A stretch of DNA of 64,000 nucleotides from Psychroserpens algicola (GCF_014526325.1 NZ_JACNMJ010000002.1:186001-250000), one strand, 5' to 3'; positions 18,622-28,859 are shown, numbered from the stretch's first letter. The notes: a model not told the origin generated them from the letters alone. Numbers and translations: made by a program.

Positions 18622-20655
18622 TTAAATTAGTCCGTTATATTTTCTAATAAACCACTCACAAGCTAGACTAAGCGCAATGAGTGCAAGAAGATATTTCCAA
18701 TCTATCAAAGGTACGACTTTTTTAGTGCTTTTTTGAACCGTTGCAAACCTTGAGTCATTAAGTAAATCATTTGCAATTTCAGAAGCATTTGTGATAAAAT
18801 AAGACGATCCTTGACTTGTAGATGCTAAGTTTTGAAGTTTAGTGACGTTAGCATTTAAGAATTGTTGCTCTACGTTATAATCTAGTATTTTGAGCTCACC
18901 AGATTTTGAAATATTTTCGGAGTTAACTTTAACTGTAAAACTATAATCTCCTGCCTCTAAACCACTTAAATCTACTTCATAGTTTGTGTTTTTCAGAACA
19001 AAAGGAAATGATTTGACAGCCTCTGTCGCTTTATTTTTTAATGTAATATTTAGCGTAGCATTATCATCAAACTCATAATTTTTATTAAAAAACTGCGCAG
19101 TGATTTTTACATTATCATTACCATTATAGAACGATTCGTAATTTACATTGAGTCGCGCCCTACGTTTATTAGTACTTAAGTATTGTACCAGTTTTCCCAT
19201 AAAATTATCAAACATATTGAATGAATTTTCATTCATATATGCTTGTGCTCTCCATCTCCAAATGCCTTCACCCAATAGTAATGCTTCACGTTTATCATTG
19301 ATTTCAAATGTAGCCAGCAATGGCTCGTCAATTTGATTTCCGTTAATAGTTTTATAAAGAATGGTTTGGTAAGGAACCGTAAATGATGTGCTACCAAACT
19401 CTGCTTTTAAAGGCGGAAATTCTCCAAAGTTTAAATTATCAACAATAAAAGTAGCATAGTTTTGATTTAGGGTTGGCTGAAATTCTTCCACCTGATTGGT
19501 AAGTTCCTGCTTAAAATTACTTTGCAACTGATTTAATAATGACCAGTTTGTCTTTGTTCCGGCAATGATAATTTTATTCAACTTCAGCTTATCTATTTCA
19601 CTGAATAATGCTCTAAAATTATTTGTTGGTTGATACACAATTACCAATTGAAAGTCATTAGACTTATTTAAAAATTCTACTGTAGATAAAATTTCCGCAC
19701 TTCGTTGTTCATTACTTTCAATCGATTTTTTCAACGCTCCTAAATCAGGATGCAAAATATCTGAAACAATAGCGACACTGGTTTTCTGATCAATAACTTC
19801 TACAGCAAAGTTTTTAATGTTATTCACCTTGTTTTTTTCATTATCTAAAGGAACAATCTCTGCGCGATAACTCGTAACACCTACTCTATTTGCCGGCAAT
19901 GTTATATTGACAATTTGTGATGTTTGTGACTTACTAAAAGTGACTGGCTTAGAAAACAGAATCGCATTACCAGCAGTAATTTTTAATTGTGTATTAACTG
20001 TTGCGTTTCCGTTATAAGTCGCAATAACTTCAATAGGAAATTTGTTTTTTAAATACGCGTAGCGATTGACATTCAATTGCTGAATTTTCACATCCGTATA
20101 GGTTGTTGTGTCACCCAAAATCACAGGAAACACAGGTTGCTTGTAACGTTTTGTCAGATAGGTATAATCATTTCCATAGGTTTGATTCCCATCGGAAATG
20201 AGCACTGTAGGAGAAATTGAATTATTATATACTTCTGATAAACGTTCAAACACCAAAGCCAGGTTGGATTGTGTTTCATCAAATGACAACGAATCTACTG
20301 AATTGAGCTCTTTTCCGAAGCTATAAAACTCTAAATTAAAATTATCATTCAGAGCTTCATTAGCTTTTAATGCTGTAATGAAATCAGTAGTACTTTCAGT
20401 TTGATTAAGATAACGAATGGACTCTGAATTATCTATAGCAACGACTAAATTTGGCTTTTCATTGTAATATGTAACCGTATTAAATTTCGGATTGATAAGC
20501 AACACAAAAACAGCAAATAGTGAAATAAATCGCAACAGCATGAGCAGCCAGGACCGGTTTCCACTTAATTTAGACTTATAAGCATACTGAAAAAGCGCTA
20601 GTAATAGCGCTAAAATTCCAGATATGATCATGTATATTATTGTTTCTGTTTGCAT
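18622..20655 (-). CDS. Membrane-anchored VWA-domain protein
   Basis: A protein of 677 residues from the preferred ATG (MQTETI). An in-frame ATG 21 bases upstream (20674-20676) adds seven residues before the first membrane segment. Two N-terminal membrane helices (about 5-25 and 35-55) precede a von Willebrand A fold with the MIDAS-type motif DNSES (VVAIDNSESI). A long beta-rich region follows, then a final membrane helix (WKYLLALIALSLACEWF). No enzymatic motif is seen. Family members are predicted envelope proteins with the VWA part in the periplasm. The neighbours are fabG upstream and the SPFH gene downstream. Confidence 0.7.
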   Translation of the reverse strand: MQTETIIYMIISGILALLLALFQYAYKSKLSGNRSWLLMLLRFISLFAVFVLLINPKFNTVTYYNEKPNLVVAIDNSESIRYLNQTESTTDFITALKANEALNDNFNLEFYSFGKELNSVDSLSFDETQSNLALVFERLSEVYNNSISPTVLISDGNQTYGNDYTYLTKRYKQPVFPVILGDTTTYTDVKIQQLNVNRYAYLKNKFPIEVIATYNGNATVNTQLKITAGNAILFSKPVTFSKSQTSQIVNITLPANRVGVTSYRAEIVPLDNEKNKVNNIKNFAVEVIDQKTSVAIVSDILHPDLGALKKSIESNEQRSAEILSTVEFLNKSNDFQLVIVYQPTNNFRALFSEIDKLKLNKIIIAGTKTNWSLLNQLQSNFKQELTNQVEEFQPTLNQNYATFIVDNLNFGEFPPLKAEFGSTSFTVPYQTILYKTINGNQIDEPLLATFEINDKREALLLGEGIWRWRAQAYMNENSFNMFDNFMGKLVQYLSTNKRRARLNVNYESFYNGNDNVKITAQFFNKNYEFDDNATLNITLKNKATEAVKSFPFVLKNTNYEVDLSGLEAGDYSFTVKVNSENISKSGELKILDYNVEQQFLNANVTKLQNLASTSQGSSYFITNASEIANDLLNDSRFATVQKSTKKVVPLIDWKYLLALIALSLACEWFIRKYNGLI

Positions 20656-20714
20656 GTAATAGCTTTCGAACAGCATTTAAACTATTGTCTAAACTCTGTG
20701 AAATCAAATTCGAA

Positions 20715-21461
20715 TTAGGTCAACATTCCACCATCGACGTTTAAGGTTTGTCCTGTGACATAAGCACTCATATCACTTGCTAAAAACACACAAGCATTTG
20801 CTATATCTTCTGGTGTACCACCACGTTTTAAAGGAATAGCACTTCTCCAACCTTTTACGGTTTCTTCATCCAGCTTTGCTGTCATTTCGGTTTCTATAAA
20901 CCCTGGAGCAATGACGTTACTTCTTATATTTCTTGATCCTAACTCTAAAGCTACAGATTTTGAAAACCCGATAATTCCTGCTTTAGACGCCGCATAATTT
21001 GTTTGTCCAGCATTTCCTTTTACGCCAACTACTGAACTCATATTAATTATAGACCCTTTACGTTGTTTTAGCATGGTACGCTGAACCGCTTTGGTCATAT
21101 TAAATACTGACTTTAAATTCACTTCAATAACCTTATCGAAATCATCTTCACCCATACGCATTAAAAGGTTGTCTTTTGTAATACCTGCATTATTAACTAA
21201 GATATCGATGCTTCCAAATTCGGCTAAGACATCTTCTGCAAGTTGTTGAGCGTCTTCAAAATTCGCTGCATTACTTTGGTAACCTTTAGCTTTAATACCC
21301 TGACTGTTTAATTCTTTTTCTAACTCATTTGCTGCCTCTACAGAAGAGCTGTATGTAAATGCAACATTAGCTCCATGTTGAGCAAAAACTTCGGCAATAC
21401 CTTTACCTATACCTCGACTTGCACCTGTTATGATTGCTGTTTTTCCTTCTAATAATTTCAT
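20715..21461 (-). CDS. fabG: 3-oxoacyl-[acyl-carrier-protein] reductase
   Basis: A short-chain dehydrogenase of 248 residues that reduces 3-oxoacyl-ACP with NADPH in fatty acid elongation. It has TGASRGIGKGIA (cofactor loop), NNAGITKDNLLMRM, the catalytic Ser in MSSVVG and YAASKAG (Tyr-x-x-x-Lys). The start MKLLEGKTAIITG and the end VTGQTLNVDGGML are those of typical FabG rather than other SDR enzymes. It is the first gene of the run that includes the VWA, SPFH and SH3-like genes. Confidence 0.93.
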   Translation of the reverse strand: MKLLEGKTAIITGASRGIGKGIAEVFAQHGANVAFTYSSSVEAANELEKELNSQGIKAKGYQSNAANFEDAQQLAEDVLAEFGSIDILVNNAGITKDNLLMRMGEDDFDKVIEVNLKSVFNMTKAVQRTMLKQRKGSIINMSSVVGVKGNAGQTNYAASKAGIIGFSKSVALELGSRNIRSNVIAPGFIETEMTAKLDEETVKGWRSAIPLKRGGTPEDIANACVFLASDMSAYVTGQTLNVDGGMLT

Positions 21462-21486
21462 TTTTTACTATTTAATAGTTGGTATT

Positions 21487-21513
21487 CAAATATAGCAATT
21501 ACAAGTTGCACAA
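21487..21513 (-). promoter_or_regulatory. Putative fabG promoter
   Basis: TATATTTG (complement of 21487-21494) matches the -7 consensus exactly, and TTG (complement of 21511-21513) lies 16 bases upstream. The -7 box ends 25 bases before the fabG ATG, which gives a short leader. Confidence 0.55.
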
Positions 21514-21518
21514 CATAT

Positions 21519-21548
21519 AAAAACCTCACAAATTCTTGTGAGGTTTTT
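21519..21548 (-). terminator. Terminator after the 21569-21934 gene
   Basis: AAAAACCTCACAA (21519-21531) and TTGTGAGGTTTTT (21536-21548) form a 13-bp perfect stem with a 4-base loop, A-rich on one side and T-rich on the other. It could act in both directions, but only the minus-strand gene ends here. Confidence 0.85.
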
Positions 21549-21568
21549 AACATATATGTGTAGATATT

Positions 21569-21934
21569 TTACCGTTTATCTACTACTGATAGCGGCTGAA
21601 TTTTTGCTTTAATTTTTTTGTATAAGTTGAGTTGTGGTCTCGTGAGAATGTCATTCATTTCTCGAGTTTCTACTTCTTGCATTGTAAACAACAAGTCTAA
21701 CTTTTCTTTTCCCTTATATTTTGTTTCAATAGTTTCTCTTCTAATTAAAAATTCTTCTACCTTTTTCTGAAATAACACAAACTGTTTTGATGTTAATGCC
21801 AGTTCATTATTGTATTGCTGTGTGATTTGAGTTGCCTGATCTTCTAATTCGTCAGTGTCATTTTGCAACATCGGGTCTTGAGCAAATCCAATGATAGGAA
21901 GAACAATTATGAATAATGTTATTAAGTATTTCAT
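21569..21934 (-). CDS. Small exported protein, coiled-coil-like
   Basis: A 121-residue protein of unknown function. A signal peptide covers residues 1-18 (ITLFIIVLPIIGFAQ). The mature part is strongly helical and charged, with ELEDQATQITQQYNNELAL and KKVEEFLIRRETIETKY, so a coiled coil or helical bundle is likely. Comparable small helical exported proteins near fatty acid or envelope genes are common in flavobacteria, but I cannot name a family. It has its own terminator and is probably a single-gene unit. Confidence 0.65.
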   Translation of the reverse strand: MKYLITLFIIVLPIIGFAQDPMLQNDTDELEDQATQITQQYNNELALTSKQFVLFQKKVEEFLIRRETIETKYKGKEKLDLLFTMQEVETREMNDILTRPQLNLYKKIKAKIQPLSVVDKR

Positions 21935-22020
21935 TGTATAAATAGTTTTGATTACAAGTATAATTAACCAAAATCTATTGATATCGCTTTGCTCTTTTTC
22001 ATCAAATTTTATCTCAAATA

Positions 22021-22051
22021 ATAAAGGCAGCTAAAAATTAGCTGCCTTTAT
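22021..22051 (-). terminator. Terminator of the M16 peptidase gene
   Basis: ATAAAGGCAGCTAA (22021-22034) and TTAGCTGCCTTTAT (22038-22051) form a perfect 14-bp stem with a 3-base loop, 23 bases after the stop codon of the 22075-25044 gene. Confidence 0.8.
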
Positions 22052-22074
22052 ATTTAAATGCGTTTTAGCTGAAA

Positions 22075-25044
22075 CTACATTTTAATTTCTTCAGGTTGTT
22101 CATAGTTAAATAAATAATCGATATCCATTTCCTGAACTTTCCCTAATTTACTTAGAGCATTAAAATCGATATCTTTCTTATTACCAATTACCATAACATT
22201 ATAGTTTTCCCCTTTAATGTTTTCATTAAAGAAACCACGAAGATCATCCATAGTCATGTTTTTGATGGTATTATATATCTCTTCTCGATTATCATTATCG
22301 ATACCTAACTTTTTAAGTCGCTCATAATTCCAAAATACATCTGATTTAGTGATTCGTTGCGCTGCAAGTTTTTTTAATGTCGATTCTTTAGCAGCATTAA
22401 ATTGCTCTTCAGCTTCAGGCATATTTGTCATTAAATCCATCATTGCATCAACAGCCTGAGGCATTTTATTAGCTTGCGTACCAATATAAGCCATGACGTA
22501 ATTAGAATCATCTTGTTTGCTAGCATTACTATAGTTTGAGAATGCAGAGTAAGCCAAAGATTTAGATTCTCTAATTTCCTGAAAAACGATTGAAGACAAT
22601 CCGCTTCCGAAGTAGGTATTAAACAAAGTAGAAGCCGCCATGTTTTCAGCTTTAAAAGGATCGCCTTTAGCTAAAAACAGCATTTCAGATTGCACCATAT
22701 CGAAATCTACAAAGTACACATTGCCTCCAGTTTCTTTTTCAAGATAAGCCATTGCTTCTGGGTATTTGTTAAGCTCATCAGCAACTACATGACTTGTGTT
22801 TAAAGCAGCTACAGCAGCATCGACATCTTTTCCGTAGTAAAAAATTCGCTGCTCATAGTTTTTCATGTCTTTAACAATCTCAACCAATTCGGCAGGATCC
22901 ATAGCTTGCAATTCACTGACTTTAAAAATGTTTCTCAAACGTGAATTTTCGCCGTACTTTCCATAACTCATTAAACCACTCCATAGGATACTTCCTTTTT
23001 GAGTTTTGTTATCTTTTCGTCCTTTAGCTATAGATTCGACATATTTATCATAAGCCTCTTTGTCAGGTACTGCATTATTCCATAGATGCTCTAATAATTC
23101 TAAACCTTTAGGTAAGTTTTCTTTTATTCCGCTTAAACCAACATAAGTTGTTTCTGCTCCAGCACTAACGTAATAATTGACTCCTAATTTATAGAATTCT
23201 TTTTTCAATTCTTCAGCAGAATACTTATCTGTTCCTAGGTATTCCATATATCCAGCAGCGAGTCCGAGTTTTTTATCATTATCACTTCCCATATCAAAAA
23301 TGATATTCATGTTGAATAAATCATTTTGTTCATTTTTAATATAAGACACATTGATACCATTATCAGTTTTAGTCTCTTTAATTGCCTCTTTATAGTCGAT
23401 AAACTTTGGCTCTAAAGGTTTTGACTCTATAGCATTGAAATTGGTTAAAAAGGCAGAACTTTTTTCTCTATTTAGGTTGACAGGAGTAATTCCTGGATTT
23501 TCAACTTTTACAATTGAATCATCTTCACCTTGACGTTTGTAGGTTACAACATAATTGTCTTTATAAAAATTGGTTGCAAAATCAACGATTTCTTGTTTCG
23601 TTATTGTTCTTAAATCATCTAAAAATTCAACTCTACCTTTCCAGTCTAAATGTTTGATAAACGCATTGACATACATATCTGCTAAGGCTGAATTATTTTC
23701 ATAACGCTGAGTTTCACTTAATTTTAAGTCATTAATAACAGCATCAAGCATCCATTCGTCAAATTCTCCATTTTTAAGTTTTTCAATTTCACCAAGTAAT
23801 AATAATTTCACTTCATCAAGTGTTTGCCCTTCTTTAGGTGTTCCTGTAAAAGTGTGGTAACCATATTCTTTTAAGAATGTTGGAGAACAGCTCGCATTTT
23901 GAACTAATTGCTGCTGATTTAAGTTTAAATCTATAAGTCCGGCAGTACCATTAGCTAAAAGCATATCACACATAGTGACTAACTTTTCTTCTTTTGTTCC
24001 AGAAGCATCAGTTCTAAAAGCAATTGAAATATTTTCAGCAGTTGGACCAAAAACTTCTTTAATTACTGGTGATGTAATAGGTTCTTCTTTAGGTAGTATT
24101 GGGTGAACAACTTCTTTTCTTTCAAACTTTCCGAAGGCGTCATTCACCCCTTTTATCGTTTTCTCAAAATCGATATCACCAACTAATACCATAGCCATAT
24201 TATTTGGCACGTAGTATTTATCAAAATAGTTGTGAATATCAACCATTGAAGGATTTTTTAAATGGTCTCCTATTCCTATAGTCGTTTGTTGTCCGTAAGG
24301 ATGATTAGGAAACAGACCATCTAACATTGCTGCATAACGCTTTCTATAATCGTTATCCTGACCTCTATTAAATTCTTCAAATACAGCTTCTAACTCTGTA
24401 TGAAACAAGCGTAATACTAACTGGCTAAATCGCTCGCTTTCTACTTTTAACCATTTCTCTAATTCGTTTGCAGGTATTTTATTGACATAAACAGTTTGCT
24501 CGAACCACGTATAAGCATTAGTTCCTGTTGCACCCAAAGAAGCAACCATTTTATCGTACTCATTTGCGATACTGTGATTTGATGCTTCTAATGAGATTTC
24601 ATCAATCTTTTTATATAGTTCTTTTTTCTTTTCTGGATCAGATTCAGCTCTGTGTTGTTCATATAGGTCAGAGATTTGATCTAAATACGCTTTTTCTTTT
24701 TCCCAATCTGCTGTACCGATTTCATCGGTACCTTTGAAAACCATGTGCTCTAAATAGTGTGCTAATCCTGTAGATTCTTTTGGATCATAATTAGAACCTG
24801 CTCTTACAGCAATAAACGTTTGAATTTTAGGTTCATCAATATTTTTACTTAAATACACTTTTAAACCGTTATCTAGCGTGTATAAGCGTAAACCTGTTGG
24901 GTCATTTGCAACAGATTCGAAAGCAAATCCATTACTGTCTGTTTTAGATTCGACAGCATAGGCCAAATCACTTTTGTTATCTGTTTTACAATTGTAAGCT
25001 AATGCAATTACAAACAGCATAACACATAGTTTGATGTTTTTCAT
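22075..25044 (-). CDS. M16-family zinc metallopeptidase, probable lipoprotein
   Basis: A 989-residue protein with four M16-type lobes, as in pitrilysin-like fused peptidases. The N-terminal half has the inverted zinc motif HXXEH (H96, E99, H100 in HYLEHMVFKGT) and a downstream Glu-rich helix (ELEAVFEEFNRG) that should hold the third ligand. The second half lacks the motif and is the structural lobe. The signal peptide ends at a Cys (LAYNC, Cys19) that fits a loose Bacteroidetes lipobox, so it is probably a lipoprotein that faces the periplasm or the surface. It probably degrades short peptides. It is a monocistronic unit. Confidence 0.9.
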   Translation of the reverse strand: MKNIKLCVMLFVIALAYNCKTDNKSDLAYAVESKTDSNGFAFESVANDPTGLRLYTLDNGLKVYLSKNIDEPKIQTFIAVRAGSNYDPKESTGLAHYLEHMVFKGTDEIGTADWEKEKAYLDQISDLYEQHRAESDPEKKKELYKKIDEISLEASNHSIANEYDKMVASLGATGTNAYTWFEQTVYVNKIPANELEKWLKVESERFSQLVLRLFHTELEAVFEEFNRGQDNDYRKRYAAMLDGLFPNHPYGQQTTIGIGDHLKNPSMVDIHNYFDKYYVPNNMAMVLVGDIDFEKTIKGVNDAFGKFERKEVVHPILPKEEPITSPVIKEVFGPTAENISIAFRTDASGTKEEKLVTMCDMLLANGTAGLIDLNLNQQQLVQNASCSPTFLKEYGYHTFTGTPKEGQTLDEVKLLLLGEIEKLKNGEFDEWMLDAVINDLKLSETQRYENNSALADMYVNAFIKHLDWKGRVEFLDDLRTITKQEIVDFATNFYKDNYVVTYKRQGEDDSIVKVENPGITPVNLNREKSSAFLTNFNAIESKPLEPKFIDYKEAIKETKTDNGINVSYIKNEQNDLFNMNIIFDMGSDNDKKLGLAAGYMEYLGTDKYSAEELKKEFYKLGVNYYVSAGAETTYVGLSGIKENLPKGLELLEHLWNNAVPDKEAYDKYVESIAKGRKDNKTQKGSILWSGLMSYGKYGENSRLRNIFKVSELQAMDPAELVEIVKDMKNYEQRIFYYGKDVDAAVAALNTSHVVADELNKYPEAMAYLEKETGGNVYFVDFDMVQSEMLFLAKGDPFKAENMAASTLFNTYFGSGLSSIVFQEIRESKSLAYSAFSNYSNASKQDDSNYVMAYIGTQANKMPQAVDAMMDLMTNMPEAEEQFNAAKESTLKKLAAQRITKSDVFWNYERLKKLGIDNDNREEIYNTIKNMTMDDLRGFFNENIKGENYNVMVIGNKKDIDFNALSKLGKVQEMDIDYLFNYEQPEEIKM

Positions 25045-25084
25045 GTGATAATAATTGTTAATTTTAATTGAGTTAGTTAAAAAA

Positions 25085-25117
25085 AATTCCGTTGACTAAG
25101 TTACAGTCAACGGAATT
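25085..25117 (-). terminator. Terminator of the lpx-sucD run
   Basis: AATTCCGTTGACT (25085-25097) and AGTCAACGGAATT (25105-25117) form a perfect 13-bp stem with a 7-base loop. On the minus strand it is followed by eight T. It lies 42 bases after the sucD stop. Confidence 0.85.
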
Positions 25118-25159
25118 ATAACGAATGTGTTTTATATTTATTTTAACAGGAAATCATTC

Positions 25160-26032
25160 TTAACCAATAACTTCTGCTACTTTTTTACCAATTTCGGCTG
25201 GTGAATCTACGACGTGAATACCACAAGCTCTCATAATTTTCTTTTTAGCTTGTGCTGTATCATCACTTCCTCCTACAATTGCTCCTGCATGTCCCATAGT
25301 ACGTCCTGCTGGTGCTGTTTCTCCTGCAATAAAGCCTACAACTGGTTTTTTACTTCCGCTTGCCTTATACCAATGTGCAGCATCGGCTTCTAATTGACCC
25401 CCAATTTCTCCAATCATAACCACAGCTTCAGTTTCAGGATCGTTTATTAATAATTCAACAGCTTCTTTGGTTGTTGTTCCGATAATTGGATCACCACCAA
25501 TTCCGATAGCGGTTGTAATTCCTAAACCTTGTTTTACAACCTGATCAGCAGCTTCGTAAGTTAATGTACCCGATTTAGACACAATACCAACTTTTCCTTT
25601 TTTGAACACAAAACCTGGCATAATACCAACTTTAGCTTCACCTGGAGTAATAACTCCTGGGCAATTAGGACCAACTAATCTGCAGTCTCTATTTTTTATA
25701 TAATTTGAGGCTTTAATCATATCACCTACAGGAATGCCTTCTGTAATTGTAATGATGACTTTAATTCCAGCATCGGCAGCTTCCATGATCGCATCTGCAG
25801 CAAATGCTGGAGGAACAAAAATAATTGTGGTATCGGCTTGCACCTCTTTAACCGCTTCAGCAACGGTATTAAATACGGGTTTATCCAAGTGTGTCTGACC
25901 TCCTTTTCCTGGAGTTACTCCACCAACAACATTGGTTCCGTATTCAATCATTTGGCCTGCGTGAAACGTACCTTCACTACCAGTAAAACCTTGAACTATT
26001 ATTTTTGAATCTTTATTAACTAAAACGCTCAT
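25160..26032 (-). CDS. sucD: Succinyl-CoA synthetase, alpha subunit
   Basis: Makes succinate and ATP or GTP from succinyl-CoA in the TCA cycle together with SucB/SucC, which is not in this window. At 290 residues it has the normal length. The CoA-binding [24 protein letters not shown], and [10 protein letters not shown] with the phosphorylated active-site His are present. It lies 99 bases downstream of an NTF2-like gene. A TATTTTTG box (complement of 26096-26103) might give it its own promoter. Confidence 0.96.
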   Translation of the reverse strand: MSVLVNKDSKIIVQGFTGSEGTFHAGQMIEYGTNVVGGVTPGKGGQTHLDKPVFNTVAEAVKEVQADTTIIFVPPAFAADAIMEAADAGIKVIITITEGIPVGDMIKASNYIKNRDCRLVGPNCPGVITPGEAKVGIMPGFVFKKGKVGIVSKSGTLTYEAADQVVKQGLGITTAIGIGGDPIIGTTTKEAVELLINDPETEAVVMIGEIGGQLEADAAHWYKASGSKKPVVGFIAGETAPAGRTMGHAGAIVGGSDDTAQAKKKIMRACGIHVVDSPAEIGKKVAEVIG

Positions 26033-26131
26033 TTGTGTTTGTTTTATTTGACTTTTTTGTGATTAGAAGAATTTCTTACTTTGAAATTCGTTGTGCAAAA
26101 ATAAGTTATTGCTTATGATTTTTAAAAATTT

Positions 26132-26536
26132 TTAGACTTTTATTTCAGCATATGAATTTAAACTTTCTGAACTGTCATCAGCAAGCTGACTAATCTCATG
26201 TCCGCGATATAATTTCCCATCTTTTACTTCCCAAATGGATATAAAATGTGCTAAAGCATCTTCTTTTTGAGGACGTTCAATTGAGGTTACATAAATGGTA
26301 TATCGTGCAGTAACCATGTTTTGATCTTCCAATAAGTGGCTGATGCGATAAGTAAACGAGTGATACGCTTTTTTTAAACCTGAGAGCATCGCATTTATAC
26401 CATCATAATCTAAAGTTGTAAACCCATTACTACTATTCCAAAGTAATTTACAATCCTTATGAATGTAATCAATGGCATTATTATCCTGGGCTAAATCTAA
26501 TGCATAGAATGCTTTAACAACTTCTTTTGCTGACAT
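26132..26536 (-). CDS. NTF2-like/SnoaL-type fold protein
   Basis: A 134-residue protein that fits the nuclear transport factor 2 superfamily. It has an N-terminal helix (AKEVVKAFYALDLAQD), a cone-shaped core with DYIHKDCKLLWNS and a strand pair (YRISHLLEDQNMVTARYTIYV, then FISIWEVKDGKLYRGHEIS). This fold serves enzymes and ligand-binding proteins, and no catalytic set can be named here. It starts one base after the stop of the LpxD-like gene, so both are surely translated from one mRNA. Confidence 0.7.
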   Translation of the reverse strand: MSAKEVVKAFYALDLAQDNNAIDYIHKDCKLLWNSSNGFTTLDYDGINAMLSGLKKAYHSFTYRISHLLEDQNMVTARYTIYVTSIERPQKEDALAHFISIWEVKDGKLYRGHEISQLADDSSESLNSYAEIKV

Positions 26537-27472
26537 TTATAAAGTTTTTAGTTTTTCAAGAATTTCAGGTATTTTTCTGATGGCTGCAATTTCTTTGTAT
26601 TTACTTCTGAAATCATCTGCAGGTACACCAAAATAGCTTTTATGTCCTTCAAGTGATTTACTAACACCTGCTTTTGCTGAAATAACAGCTTTTTTTCCAA
26701 TGGTAATCCCGCTGGTGATTCCTACTTGTCCCCAAATAGTGACTTCGTCTTCAATGATAACACAACCAGCAATTCCGACTTGAGATGCAATTAAGCATTT
26801 TTTACCAATAACAGTATCATGTCCAACTTGAATTTGATTGTCCAGTTTAGAACCTTCACCAATAATTGTATCTGCAGTAACACCTCTATCAATTGTACAC
26901 AAGGCACCAATATCTACATTGTTTTCAATAACTACGCGACCACCTGAACGCAATTGGTCAAAGCCTTCTGGTCTGTTTTTATAATAAAACGCGCTAGCTC
27001 CTAAAATTGCTCCTGCGTGTATGATGACATTATCACCAATAACTGTATCATCATAAATGCTAACATTGGAATGAATGGTACAATTATTACCAATTTTGAC
27101 ATTATGACCAATAAAACAATTGGGCTGGATAATTGTATTTTCTCCTATTGTTGCCGAAGGTGAAACTGACACATTAGAGGATTGAAACGGTTTAAAATGA
27201 AGCGTAAGCGCATTGAAGTCTCTAAACGGATCATCACTTATTAAAAGTGCTTTTCCTTCAGGACACTCTACTTTTTTATTGATTAAAACTATGGTAGCAG
27301 CAGATTCTAATGCTTTATCGTAGTATTTTGGATGGTCAACAAATACAATATCTCCAGGTTCAACAACATGAATTTCGTTCATCCCTAAAACAGGAAAATC
27401 CTCAGCTCCTACAAATTCTGTAGAGATAAGGTTTGCAATTTCCTTAAGTGTATGAGGTTTTGGGAATTTCAT
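26537..27472 (-). CDS. Second LpxD-like acyltransferase
   Basis: A 311-residue left-handed beta-helix protein related to UDP-3-O-acylglucosamine N-acyltransferase. It has an LpxD-type N-terminal domain (about 1-100, [19 protein letters not shown]) and many hexapeptide repeats. [21 protein letters not shown] holds the conserved catalytic-type His. It is shorter than the lpxD copy at 30253 and is distinct in sequence, so it is not a recent duplicate. Its acyl chain or sugar substrate may differ. It sits between efp and the NTF2-like gene within the lipid A run. Confidence 0.8.
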   Translation of the reverse strand: MKFPKPHTLKEIANLISTEFVGAEDFPVLGMNEIHVVEPGDIVFVDHPKYYDKALESAATIVLINKKVECPEGKALLISDDPFRDFNALTLHFKPFQSSNVSVSPSATIGENTIIQPNCFIGHNVKIGNNCTIHSNVSIYDDTVIGDNVIIHAGAILGASAFYYKNRPEGFDQLRSGGRVVIENNVDIGALCTIDRGVTADTIIGEGSKLDNQIQVGHDTVIGKKCLIASQVGIAGCVIIEDEVTIWGQVGITSGITIGKKAVISAKAGVSKSLEGHKSYFGVPADDFRSKYKEIAAIRKIPEILEKLKTL

Positions 27473-27475
27473 TGA

Positions 27476-28042
27476 CTATTCCTTGATACGTTCTTTATAG
27501 GTTCCTTTTTCAGTTTCTATTTTAATTTTGTCACCTTCATTAATAAATAAAGGTACATTAACTTCAGCTCCTGTCTCTACGGTTGCAGGTTTTGTTGCGT
27601 TGGTTGCTGTATTTCCTTTGACACCTGGTTCGGTATGCGTCACTTCTAAAATCACACTTGCAGGCATATCTACAGATAATGGCATATTGTCTTCGGTATT
27701 AATTAAAACCGTTACGACTTCACCTTCTTTCATTAAATCTGGTCGATCTAAAGCCGCTTCAAGTAAGCGAATCTGAGTATAATCAGACTCATTCATAAAA
27801 TGGTAAAATTCACCATCATTGTACAAGTATTGAAACTTATGAGTTTCTACTCTAACATCATCAATTTTATGTCCTGCTGAAAATGTATTGTCTATAACTT
27901 TTCCCGTTGTTACACTTTTAAGCTTAGTTCTCACAAAAGCAGGTCCTTTTCCAGGTTTAACATGTAAAAATTCGATAATTTTAAAGATATCGTGATTATA
28001 TCTAATACATAATCCGTTTCTAATATCTGAAGTACTTGCCAT
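27476..28042 (-). CDS. efp: Elongation factor P
   Basis: Relieves ribosome stalling at polyproline stretches. The 188 residues cover the three beta-barrel domains. The tip loop KPGKGPAFVRTKLK has Lys at the position modified in other bacteria, and the C-terminal EVNVPLFINEGDKIKIETEKGTYKERI is diagnostic. It sits 3 bases before the LpxD-like gene and 24 bases after lpxA; this place within lipid A genes is seen in other Bacteroidetes. Confidence 0.96.
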   Translation of the reverse strand: MASTSDIRNGLCIRYNHDIFKIIEFLHVKPGKGPAFVRTKLKSVTTGKVIDNTFSAGHKIDDVRVETHKFQYLYNDGEFYHFMNESDYTQIRLLEAALDRPDLMKEGEVVTVLINTEDNMPLSVDMPASVILEVTHTEPGVKGNTATNATKPATVETGAEVNVPLFINEGDKIKIETEKGTYKERIKE

Positions 28043-28066
28043 AATATGTTTGTCTAATTTATTAAA

Positions 28067-28852
28067 TTAATTTGATTTGAAATACCCTTTCATGATACCT
28101 CTATGAGAGTTCTTAATAAACTGAAGAATCTCATCACGTTCAGGAGTTGCCTCCATTTCAGCTTCAATTAAATCTGAAGCCTGTGTATTGTTATAATTTT
28201 TTTGATATAATATTCGGTATATATCTTGAATTTCTCTAATTTTTTCTGTTGAAAATCCACGTCGACGTAAGCCTACAGAGTTTATTCCAACATACGATAA
28301 TGGCTCTCGAGCTGCTTTTACAAATGGAGGCACATCTTTACGCACTAAAGATCCACCAGTTACAAAAGCGTGGTTTCCGATAGAACAAAATTGATGCACT
28401 GCAGTCATTCCTGCTAAAACGACGTAATCACCAACAGAAATATGACCAGCCAAAGTACTATTATTTGAAAAGATACAATTATCACCAACAATACAGTCGT
28501 GAGCAATGTGGCAATAAGCCATGATTAAGCAGTTGTTACCGATAACCGTTTTCATTTTATCGGTAGTTCCTCTATTAATCGTAACACACTCTCTTATAGT
28601 AACATTATCACCTATTATTGTAAGTGTATCTTCATCATTATATTTTAAATCCTGAGGTACTGCAGAAATTACAGAACCAGGGAAAATATTACAATTTTTA
28701 CCAATACGAGCCCCTTCCATTATGGTCACATTACTTCCAATCCATGTGCCTTCTCCAATGGTTACATTACTATATATTGTCGTGAAAGGTTCTATAACTA
28801 CATTCTTAGCGATTTTTGCTCCAGGATGTACGTAAGCTAAAGGTTGGTTCAT
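28067..28852 (-). CDS. lpxA: UDP-N-acetylglucosamine acyltransferase
   Basis: Adds the 3-O-acyl chain to UDP-GlcNAc in the first step of lipid A synthesis. At 261 residues it has the usual length, with a left-handed beta-helix of hexapeptide repeats and a C-terminal helical domain (FSTEKIREIQDIYRILY). The catalytic His is in MAYCHIAHDCIVGDN, and GVGLRRRGFS-like NSVGLRRRGFS marks LpxA. It starts 7 bases after the stop of lpxC/fabZ. Confidence 0.96.
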   Translation of the reverse strand: MNQPLAYVHPGAKIAKNVVIEPFTTIYSNVTIGEGTWIGSNVTIMEGARIGKNCNIFPGSVISAVPQDLKYNDEDTLTIIGDNVTIRECVTINRGTTDKMKTVIGNNCLIMAYCHIAHDCIVGDNCIFSNNSTLAGHISVGDYVVLAGMTAVHQFCSIGNHAFVTGGSLVRKDVPPFVKAAREPLSYVGINSVGLRRRGFSTEKIREIQDIYRILYQKNYNNTQASDLIEAEMEATPERDEILQFIKNSHRGIMKGYFKSN

Positions 28853-28859
28853 TTGCTTT

